A program made the translations under genes and the position numbers. Shown here piece after piece: positions 13,533 to 20,495 of a stretch of 27,789 nt of DNA (positions are counted from its first letter, which is position 1; each line of letters begins with the position of its first letter). The notes below the pieces were generated by a model. That model saw only the letters and a list, made by a program, of their open reading frames with translations. It was not told the origin of the DNA and searched no databases. The DNA comes from WRDS01 sp964492775 (GTDB lineage: Bacteria > Actinomycetota > Coriobacteriia > Anaerosomatales > PHET01). The stretch is taken from NCBI GenBank assembly GCA_964492775.1, contig CAZBLH010000024.1:1-27789 (forward strand), read 5' to 3'.

Positions 13533-14759
13533 ATGACTCGCGATAGATGCCTGCTTGCATACTCGGGCGGACTCGACACCTCGGTTGCGATCAAGTGGAT
13601 CCAGGAGAACTACGACCTTGACGTCATCGCGCTTGTGGTGGACGTCGGCCAAGAGCGTCAGGACCTCGAGTTTGTGCGCGAGAAGGCGCTCGGCATCGGG
13701 GCAGTCGAATCGCTGTGCAAGGACGTTCGTGAAGAGTATGTCTCCGAGTATCTCTCCCGCGCGCTCAAGGCGAACGCTCTGTACGAGAACAAGTATCCGC
13801 TCCTTTCGGCCATGAGCCGACCGATCATCGTGAAGCATCTGGTTTACGAGGCGCATAAGCATGGCGCGAAGTACATCGCGCACGGCTGCACCGGCAAGGG
13901 GAACGACCAAGTGCGGTTCGAGGTGGGAATCGCGGCGCTCGACCCGGACATTCAGGTGCTCGCGCCGGTACGTGAGTGGGACCTTAGGACCCGCGACGAG
14001 GAGATGGAGTGGGCGCAGGAGCGGGGCATTCCGGTGCCGACGACCAAGGACAACCCCTATTCAATCGACGACAACCTCTGGGGTCGTGCGATCGAGTGTG
14101 GAGTGCTTGAGGATCCCTGGATCGAGCCGCCGGCGGACATCTACACGCTCACCAATGACGCGCGCGGCGAGTCGTGTGGCGAGCCCGAGTACGCGGTCAT
14201 CTCCTTCGAGCAGGGTCTGCCGGTCGCGCTTGATGGTGAGCGCATGAGCTTCCACCAGATCATCGACCGGATGAACGAGCTCGCCGGCAAGCACGGCTTC
14301 GGGCGCATCGACATGATCGAGAACCGCCTCATCGGCGTGAAGTCACGTGAGGTCTACGAGGTGCCCGGCGCACTGACCCTCATCACGGCACACAAGGCCC
14401 TCGAGGACCTGTGCCTCGAGCGTGAGGTGCTCCACTACAAACTCGGTGTGGAGCAGAAGTGGGCCGAGTTGGTCTACAACGGGATGTGGTTCTCGCCGCT
14501 CAAGGAGGCCCTCGACGGCTTCATCGACACGACTCAGCAGCTCGTTACGGGCGATGTCCGGTTGCGCTTCTTCAAGGGTAGCTGTGTGACGGTCGGCCGT
14601 CGGTCGCCGTACTCGCTCTACGACTACGATCTCGCCACCTATGACGCCTCCGATAGCTTCGATCACGCAGCAGCCAAGGGCTTCATCGAGCTGCACGGGC
14701 TGCCGGTCAAGGTCTGGGCACGCCAGCGCCGGAAGTCCGGCAAGGAAGGCGAGGTATAG
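13533..14759 (+). CDS. argG: Argininosuccinate synthase
   Basis: Couples citrulline and aspartate with ATP to make argininosuccinate. The 408-aa protein begins with the N-type ATP pyrophosphatase loop AYSGGLDTSVAIKW (residues 9-22). It also contains HGCTGKGNDQVRFE, GRAIECGVLEDPW and the C-terminal SPYSLYDYD segment. Length agrees with the family (about 400). The start is supported by AGGAGG ahead of ATG 13533, and 38 bases separate it from argR. The TatA-like reading frame begins only two bases after the stop, which means it is part of the same message. Confidence 0.97.
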   Translation: MTRDRCLLAYSGGLDTSVAIKWIQENYDLDVIALVVDVGQERQDLEFVREKALGIGAVESLCKDVREEYVSEYLSRALKANALYENKYPLLSAMSRPIIVKHLVYEAHKHGAKYIAHGCTGKGNDQVRFEVGIAALDPDIQVLAPVREWDLRTRDEEMEWAQERGIPVPTTKDNPYSIDDNLWGRAIECGVLEDPWIEPPADIYTLTNDARGESCGEPEYAVISFEQGLPVALDGERMSFHQIIDRMNELAGKHGFGRIDMIENRLIGVKSREVYEVPGALTLITAHKALEDLCLEREVLHYKLGVEQKWAELVYNGMWFSPLKEALDGFIDTTQQLVTGDVRLRFFKGSCVTVGRRSPYSLYDYDLATYDASDSFDHAAAKGFIELHGLPVKVWARQRRKSGKEGEV

Positions 14760-14761
14760 GT

Positions 14762-15202
14762 ATGCGGCTCGGTCTGGGAGGCGCAGAGCTCCTCGTCATC
14801 ATCGGTCTCGTGTTGTTGCTGTTTGGGCCGTCGATTCTGGCGTTTTGGCTCGGCTACATCACGGGCAAGGGCCGTGCGAAGGGGTCCGCCACCCAGCTGC
14901 CGCTTGCGGACTCGCGGCCAGCCGTGAGTCCGCCGAAGCCGCCGAGCGAGGCTGCGAGTGCGCCTGTGGCGCCACGGCCCCAGGCGCCGCCGCCAGCGCC
15001 CGTCCCGGAGCCCGAGCCCACAGTGCCCGCAGCCGAGCCTGAACAGATGCTGCCGGTTGCACCGGAGGCACCTGCGGACTCGCAACCCAGGCCCGCCGCC
15101 GAGAACCTGTGGATCGAGTCGGTGCTGTCCACCGAGTACATCGAGCCGGAGCCTGCAGCGCCCCCGATCGAGTCCACACCGGAGGACGCGTCCAATGAGT
15201 GA
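14762..15202 (+). CDS. TatA-like membrane-anchored protein with Pro/Ala/Glu-rich tail
   Basis: A 146-aa protein of unknown role. Residues 4-36 resemble the TatA/Hcf106 N-terminus. There is a short hydrophobic helix with a single acidic residue (GGAELLVIIGLVLLLFGP; Glu9) and the FGP hinge at 21-23. The Glu9-to-Phe21 spacing matches Gln8-to-Phe20 in E. coli TatA. The following stretch (SILAFWLGYITGKGRAKG) is more hydrophobic than a true TatA amphipathic helix. Residues from about 47 to the end are rich in Pro, Ala and Glu and look disordered and acidic, possibly a spacer. It starts two bases after the argG stop and overlaps argH by eight bases, so it is clearly co-translated with them. It could be a divergent TatA/TatB-like protein or an unrelated single-pass membrane protein. 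Confidence 0.7.
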   Translation: MRLGLGGAELLVIIGLVLLLFGPSILAFWLGYITGKGRAKGSATQLPLADSRPAVSPPKPPSEAASAPVAPRPQAPPPAPVPEPEPTVPAAEPEQMLPVAPEAPADSQPRPAAENLWIESVLSTEYIEPEPAAPPIESTPEDASNE

Positions 15203-16616
15203 TTCCAAGGCACTCTGGGGCGGGCGGTTCGAGCGCAGCCCCGGGAAGTTCCTCACCGAGTTCGGCGCGTCCCTGCCAATCGACAAACGCATGTGGGCGG
15301 AGGACATCCGCGGCTCCATCGCCCATGCCCGGATGCTTGCCGACCAGGGCATCATCTCCCAGGCCGATGCGGACTCGATAGAGGAGGGCCTCGCACAGAT
15401 CTACCGCGAGATCCGTGCAGGAGATTTCGATTGGCGCTTGGTGGACGAGGATGTTCACATGGCCATCGAGCGCGTACTCACCGAGCGCATCGGTCCGGCC
15501 GGCGGGCGCCTACACACGGCCCGGAGCCGCAACGATCAGGTCGCAACCGACACCCGGCTGTACGCGAAGGCGTGTGCCCGCGAGCTCGCCGACAGAATAC
15601 TGTGCCTGCGCAACGAGCTACTCGCAATCGCCGAGAAGAACCTCGGTGTCGTGCTGCCCGGGTACACGCATCTTCAGCGTGCCCAGCCGGTGCTCGTCAG
15701 CCACCACCTTCTCGCATACGTCTGGATGCTCGGCAGGGACTTCACGCGCGTTCGGCACGCGTACGAGGCGGCCGATGTGCTGCCGCTGGGATCGGCGGCG
15801 CTCGCAGGCACCACGTACCCGATCAACAGGGGAGCGGTCGCCAAGAGGCTTGGGTTCTCGGCAGTCAGCGCGAACTCGATGGACTCGGTCAGCGACAGGG
15901 ACTTCCTGATCGATCTCGTCTACGCGTGCTCGGTGTGCCAGGTGCACCTCTCTCGGCTGTCCGAGGAGCTCATCATCTGGTCGAGCGAGGAGTTCGGATT
16001 CGTGCGCATGGACGACGAGTACTCGACCGGCTCCTCGATCATGCCGCAGAAGAAGAACCCCGACTTCGCCGAGCTAGTCCGCGGCAAGACCGGGCGTGTC
16101 CTGGGCGACCTGACCGCGTTGCTCGTGACGCTCAAGGGACTGCCGCTGGCCTACAACAAGGACATGCAGGAGGACAAGGGCGTGGCGTTCGACGCTGTCG
16201 ACACGCTCTCGGACTGCCTGCGCGCGATGTGCGGCATGATTGCGACGATGACGTTTGATGCCGAGCGCATGCGCTCTGCCGCGCAGGGCGGATTCATGGC
16301 CGCGACCGACCTGGCGGACTATCTCGTCGGCAAGGGCATGCCCTTCCGCGACGCGCATGAGGTCGTCGGACGTCTGGTGCTCGCTCTGGAGCGCGATGGG
16401 CGTTCGTTGGCTGATCTCTCCGCCGAGGAGTACGCGGCGTTCGATCCGGCGTTCGGTCCCGATGTGCTCGACGTCATCGACGTCGAGCAGCAAGTGCGCC
16501 GCCGCACGAGTGAGGGAGGCACCGGCCACGACGCGGTCGAGGCCCAGCTCGAGCGCGCGCATGCTGCCATCGCCACGGATACCAAGTGGCTAGAGGCGGT
16601 GTCAGAGCCGGAGTGA
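15195..16616 (+). CDS. argH: Argininosuccinate lyase
   Basis: Cleaves argininosuccinate to arginine and fumarate, the last step of the pathway. The 473-aa protein starts ALWGGRFE, the typical N-terminus, and carries VDEDVHMAIE, LHTARSRNDQVATD, GYTHLQRAQPV and the fumarase/aspartase-superfamily signature GSSIMPQKKNPD (279-290). In that signature Ser281 lies in the mobile catalytic loop. The frame is open further upstream but only within the TatA-like gene; ATG 15195 has GGAGGA at 15181-15186 and homology begins directly there. It is the last arg gene, and the DNA glycosylase gene overlaps its stop. Confidence 0.97.
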   Translation: MSDSKALWGGRFERSPGKFLTEFGASLPIDKRMWAEDIRGSIAHARMLADQGIISQADADSIEEGLAQIYREIRAGDFDWRLVDEDVHMAIERVLTERIGPAGGRLHTARSRNDQVATDTRLYAKACARELADRILCLRNELLAIAEKNLGVVLPGYTHLQRAQPVLVSHHLLAYVWMLGRDFTRVRHAYEAADVLPLGSAALAGTTYPINRGAVAKRLGFSAVSANSMDSVSDRDFLIDLVYACSVCQVHLSRLSEELIIWSSEEFGFVRMDDEYSTGSSIMPQKKNPDFAELVRGKTGRVLGDLTALLVTLKGLPLAYNKDMQEDKGVAFDAVDTLSDCLRAMCGMIATMTFDAERMRSAAQGGFMAATDLADYLVGKGMPFRDAHEVVGRLVLALERDGRSLADLSAEEYAAFDPAFGPDVLDVIDVEQQVRRRTSEGGTGHDAVEAQLERAHAAIATDTKWLEAVSEPE

Positions 16617-17275
16617 GCGATGAGTCCAGCTTCGGCCAGCGGCTGAAGGCTGAGTTCTTCGAGCGCAGCCCGCTGGAGGTTGCGCCGGACCTTCTCGGAA
16701 GGATAGTTGTCAGCACGGCAGGCGGAGTCGTCACCGGTGGACGCATCGTCGAGACCGAGGCCTACCTTGGCGCCGATGATGAGGGCAGCCATGCTGCGAC
16801 CAAGGGCGTGACGCCGAGGAACTCGGTCATGTTCGGGCCGCCCGGTAGGGCGTACGTGTATTTCACTTATGGCAACCATCACATGCTGAACTTGGTGTGC
16901 GAACCCGAGGGGGTGGCTGGCGGAGTGCTCCTGCGCGCGCTCGAGCCGACCGTTGGCATCGCCGAAATGTCGATGCGGCGAGGCAGGGAGCGTCTGACCG
17001 AGCTGTGCAGCGGACCCGGAAGACTCGCCCAAGCGCTTGGCATCGACTTGTCCGATAACGCATCAGTGCTGGGTGAAGGCCGTATCACGGTGTATGCTGG
17101 CATGCGCATCGATGAGGACGCGGTCGAAATCTCGGGCAGAATCGGCCTGAGCAAGGGGCATGAGCGCCCATTCCGATTCTTCGAACGGGGAAGCGAGTAC
17201 GTGTCGCGGGGGCGCACAGGACCGATTGCGTCAAAGAGTGCGCGAGACAAGAGAAATAGACAGGAGCGGGGATGA
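16613..17275 (+). CDS. mpg: 3-methyladenine DNA glycosylase (AAG/Mpg family)
   Basis: A base-excision repair enzyme that removes alkylated purines and hypoxanthine. The 220-aa product aligns with human AAG by eye. ETEAYLGADDEGSH gives the equivalents of catalytic Glu125, Tyr127 and His136 (Glu49, Tyr51, His60). YFTYGNHHMLN gives those of intercalating Tyr162 and Asn169 (Tyr86, Asn93). LLRALEP and GPGRLAQALGI follow. The start is uncertain. GTG 16613, overlapping the argH stop as GTGA, is preferred, but GTG at 16601 or 16586 is possible and no strong ribosome-binding site decides. The downstream gene overlaps by four bases (ATGA). It is probably co-transcribed with argH, with no obvious metabolic link. 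Confidence 0.93.
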   Translation: MSDESSFGQRLKAEFFERSPLEVAPDLLGRIVVSTAGGVVTGGRIVETEAYLGADDEGSHAATKGVTPRNSVMFGPPGRAYVYFTYGNHHMLNLVCEPEGVAGGVLLRALEPTVGIAEMSMRRGRERLTELCSGPGRLAQALGIDLSDNASVLGEGRITVYAGMRIDEDAVEISGRIGLSKGHERPFRFFERGSEYVSRGRTGPIASKSARDKRNRQERG

Positions 17276-18228
17276 AGCTTCAAGAGATATACGAATCGTG
17301 CATCGCCACCGGAATCAAGAACGACGCCCGTGAGCGCAGTGAGATCGATCGCGTACTCGCGCAGGTCAAGAAGGGTTACGACAAGCTCGACGAGTCCGAG
17401 AGGACTCTGTTCGACACCGAGAAGCTCACGAACCCCTACGGTGACACTCGCATCGAGATTGGTGACCCCGAGGCCGAGGTGCGCGGGCTGCTCGTCGGGA
17501 TCGACATGGAGGTAGGCGAGATCCTGCTGGCCGATCGCCTGCGCGAGCGTGGCGCGTCTATCGACCTGGTGCTGGCGCATCACCCGGAGGGTCCTGGGCT
17601 CGCGAACCTGCACGAGGTCATGTACATGCAGGCGGACCTGTGGGCTGCCGAGGGCGTGTCCATCGGCGCCGGCGATGCGCTGATCGCGCCGCGCGCAGAG
17701 GAGATCCGTCGCCGGATCATGCCGACCAACTTCACCCGGGCCGCACAGGCTGCCGAGCTTCTCGGCCTGTCGTTCATGTCGTGCCACACGCCCGCGGACA
17801 ACTCGGTGAACCGCTTCGTCCAGTCATTCCTCGACGAGCGAGCGCCGCAGACGCTTGATGACGTCGTCAAGGTGCTGCGCGAGATTCCCGAGTACGAGCA
17901 CGCCACGCGCAAGGGGTACGGCCCCACGCTCATCCAGGGCCGCGGGCAGGGAAGGCCCGGCCGAATCGTCGTGGATATGACCGGCGGTACCGAAGGTCCG
18001 ATCGACGCGATCAACCGCCTGTCCCAGGCGGGGGTGGGCACGCTCGTCGGGATGCATTACTCCGAGGAGTACCGGAAGCGTGCCGAGGAGGTCGGCCTCA
18101 ACCTGGTGATTGCGGGCCACATCTCGAGCGACGTTCTCGGCATGAACCTGGTGCTGGACGAGATCGCCCGGCTCGGGGACGTCGAGATCTTCTGCGCGAG
18201 CGGCATGGTCCGCGTCGCCCGCGTCTAG
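17272..18228 (+). CDS. NIF3-like metal-binding protein
   Basis: A 318-aa member of the NIF3 (YbgI/YqfO) family, widely conserved proteins with a dinuclear metal site and no firmly established reaction in most bacteria. Likely metal ligands are His103-His104 in LAHHPEG, His172 in SCHTPADN, and His283 and Asp287 in AGHISSD. The N-terminal 60 residues (to about NPYGDTRIE) form a charged extension before the core. This subgroup is larger than E. coli YbgI (about 247 aa) but lacks the inserted domain of YqfO. The ATG overlaps the glycosylase stop and is preceded by AGGAG (17262-17266). It is the last plus-strand gene before a convergent palindrome. Confidence 0.82.
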   Translation: MKLQEIYESCIATGIKNDARERSEIDRVLAQVKKGYDKLDESERTLFDTEKLTNPYGDTRIEIGDPEAEVRGLLVGIDMEVGEILLADRLRERGASIDLVLAHHPEGPGLANLHEVMYMQADLWAAEGVSIGAGDALIAPRAEEIRRRIMPTNFTRAAQAAELLGLSFMSCHTPADNSVNRFVQSFLDERAPQTLDDVVKVLREIPEYEHATRKGYGPTLIQGRGQGRPGRIVVDMTGGTEGPIDAINRLSQAGVGTLVGMHYSEEYRKRAEEVGLNLVIAGHISSDVLGMNLVLDEIARLGDVEIFCASGMVRVARV

Positions 18229-18255
18229 GCCGGGTTTAGTCAGGTAGCCACCAGC

Positions 18256-18289
18256 GCTGTCAGCCGTCGCGAGGTCGGCGGCTGACAGC
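18256..18289. terminator. Palindrome between convergent genes (probable bidirectional terminator)
   Basis: GCTGTCAGCCG (18256-18266) and CGGCTGACAGC (18279-18289) form a perfect 11-bp stem with a 12-base loop. It lies between the NIF3-like gene and the end of the minus-strand PBP gene. Neither strand has a T-run after the stem, so the call rests on position and stem strength. Confidence 0.55.
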
Positions 18290-18326
18290 ATCTCGACACG
18301 CAGGACCCTGCGGCCCGCTCGTCCTG

Positions 18327-20378
18327 CTAAGGATTCGGTGTGGGGGTCGCGTTGCCGCCCTGCGGGGGAGTAGTCGGGTTGGTCGGCTTCGTCGGCTTGG
18401 TGGGCTTCTTAGGTGGCGTCACCTGCGGTTGTGGGTTCTCGGTAGGCTCCGCGCCCTGCGGGATGTTCTTGAATTTCTTGGACGTGTAGCGCGGTGCAGG
18501 TTGCGCAGGGAAGTCCTTCACCGGCATACCCGCCATGGCGGGCTTCATGTATGCGGCCCAGATCGGCGCGCATACGGTGCCACCAAATCCTCTCGCTCCG
18601 TTGACAACGATGGGCTTCTCGGTGCGGTGACCGGCCCATACCGCGGTGACGAGCTGCGGGGTGTATCCCACGAACCAGACGTCGCGGTAGTTCTGGCTCG
18701 TACCGGTCTTGCCCGCGGCAGGCCGTCCGATCGCTGCGCGCCGCGCGGTGCCACCGGTGATGACGCCCTTGAGTACCTTGGTAGCTGCGTAGGCGATCTT
18801 GGGGTCGAGCGCTTGGGTCTTCTTCGGTTCGTTCTGGTAGATCGTCTGGCCGAAGCGGTCGACGATCTTGGTGATGAAAACGGGCTCAACGTGCGTCCCG
18901 TTGGTCGCGAGCGTGCCGTAGGCCGACGCCATTTCGAGCGGCGACACGTTCTGAGCGCCGAGCGCGATCGACGGGTACGCCGCCAGCTCGGTCTTGATGC
19001 CCATTCGCTGCGCCACCTTGGCGATGTTGGCGGGTCCGATTCCGTAGCTCAGGCGCGCGAAGACCGTGTTGACGGAGGCTCGCGTCGCTGCCTCGAGGGT
19101 CATGGCGCCTCGGCCACTGCCCTCGCTGTTCGAGACCTTCCAAGGCTTGGGTTTGGTCGGGATGGACGCGGGGGATGAGCCATCGATCTTGTACGAGGGG
19201 GGCATTCCCTGCTCGAGGGCGGCGACGAGGGCGAAGGTCTTGAACGACGACCCTGCCTGCCGCTTGCCCTGAGTGGCGAGGTTGAACTTGTTCTGGTTGT
19301 AGTCGCGCCCCCCTACGAGCGCCTTGACGTGTCCAGTCGTCGGATCGAGGGAAACGAGTGCAGCCTCCGGACCGTTCGGCAACTTGTTCTTGACCGCGGC
19401 TTCGGCGTATCCCTGCATCTTCGTGTCGAGCGAGGTGTAGACCTTCAGGCCGCCGCCGAACACGACTCCCTGGCTGAACTCGGACTGCAGCAGCTTCTTG
19501 ACGTGGGCTACGAAGTAGTGCGCTCGGTAGATGCCGCCTTCTGGATCGGATCCCCGCTTGAGCTCGAGTGGTGTGGCGACGGCGGTGTCGTACTCCTCCT
19601 GGGTGATGAAGCCGTTGCGGAGCATGCGCGACAGTACGGTGTTGCGCCGTGCGAGCGCTCGGTCAGGATGCTCGTACGGGCTCATGCGCGACGGCTGCTG
19701 GGGGAGTCCCGCCAGTAGTGCAGCTTCGGCCAGCGTGAGCTCGTTGGCGTGCTTGGAGAAGTAGGTCCGCGCAGCGGCCTCGGCACCGTACGCGCCTTCG
19801 CCGAAGTAGATCGCGTTCAGGAACATCTCGAGGATCTCTTGCTTGTCGTAACGCTTCTCAAGCTCCATCGCAAGGTACGCTTCGCGCACCTTGCGCGCGA
19901 GAGTGATGTCGGTCGCCTCGTCCAGCAAGATGGTGTTGCGGATGTACTGCTGCGTGATGGTGGACGCACCCTCTTGGCCAAACCCGTCGCGTAGGTTCAC
20001 GTAGACGGCACGCGCAAGGCCGGGGATGTCAATACCGTTGTGCTGGTAGAAGCGCTCGTCCTCTGTCGCGACGATCCCGTTGACGAGATCGGTGGAGATC
20101 TGCGAGATCGGGACGACGGTCCGGTTCTCCAGATACAGCCGTGCGAGGAGCTTGCCGTCCGCCGAGTAGACCTCGGTGGCTTGGGCAACCTCGAAGGCTC
20201 CCGGCGCGTCCGCGTCCGGGAGGTCCTTGAGCCAGCCCTGGATGGTCGCGGCGCCGGCCGCGGCGCCCGAGAGGGCCACGACAAGTACCACGACGACCAT
20301 TGCCGCGAGGATCTCGAGCGCGATGAGCTTGCGCTGGGTGCGCCTGCGGCGCTGTTGACGTCTCCGACGCGCTGACAT
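18327..20378 (-). CDS. Class A penicillin-binding protein (PBP1A-like)
   Basis: A bifunctional peptidoglycan polymerase, 683 aa, acting outside the membrane. An Arg-rich cytoplasmic tail (1-18) and a membrane helix (about 20-45) lead into the GT51 glycosyltransferase with EDERFYQHNGID (Glu106), GASTITQQ and KRYDKQEILEMFLN. The transpeptidase has Ser377-Ser-Phe-Lys380 (SxxK), Ser435-Val-Asn437 and Lys557-Thr-Gly-Thr. The last 40 or so residues are Pro/Thr/Lys-rich (repeated KPT units), probably a wall-spanning tail, with no PASTA domain. The start codon on the minus strand has GGAGAAG upstream. The gene is divergent from the U32 gene and converges on the NIF3-like gene. A second class A PBP lies about 2.7 kb away. 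Confidence 0.95.
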   Translation of the reverse strand: MSARRRRQQRRRRTQRKLIALEILAAMVVVVLVVALSGAAAGAATIQGWLKDLPDADAPGAFEVAQATEVYSADGKLLARLYLENRTVVPISQISTDLVNGIVATEDERFYQHNGIDIPGLARAVYVNLRDGFGQEGASTITQQYIRNTILLDEATDITLARKVREAYLAMELEKRYDKQEILEMFLNAIYFGEGAYGAEAAARTYFSKHANELTLAEAALLAGLPQQPSRMSPYEHPDRALARRNTVLSRMLRNGFITQEEYDTAVATPLELKRGSDPEGGIYRAHYFVAHVKKLLQSEFSQGVVFGGGLKVYTSLDTKMQGYAEAAVKNKLPNGPEAALVSLDPTTGHVKALVGGRDYNQNKFNLATQGKRQAGSSFKTFALVAALEQGMPPSYKIDGSSPASIPTKPKPWKVSNSEGSGRGAMTLEAATRASVNTVFARLSYGIGPANIAKVAQRMGIKTELAAYPSIALGAQNVSPLEMASAYGTLATNGTHVEPVFITKIVDRFGQTIYQNEPKKTQALDPKIAYAATKVLKGVITGGTARRAAIGRPAAGKTGTSQNYRDVWFVGYTPQLVTAVWAGHRTEKPIVVNGARGFGGTVCAPIWAAYMKPAMAGMPVKDFPAQPAPRYTSKKFKNIPQGAEPTENPQPQVTPPKKPTKPTKPTNPTTPPQGGNATPTPNP

Positions 20379-20495
20379 GCTTCTCCGTTGGCCGAAACGG
20401 TCGTACCCGGGTGACTGATGCTACATTGTCCCCCACAGAACGATTCTTATGCCAGCCCTGTCGAACCTGTCACCATGTCGTTGAGGTGGTATGTC

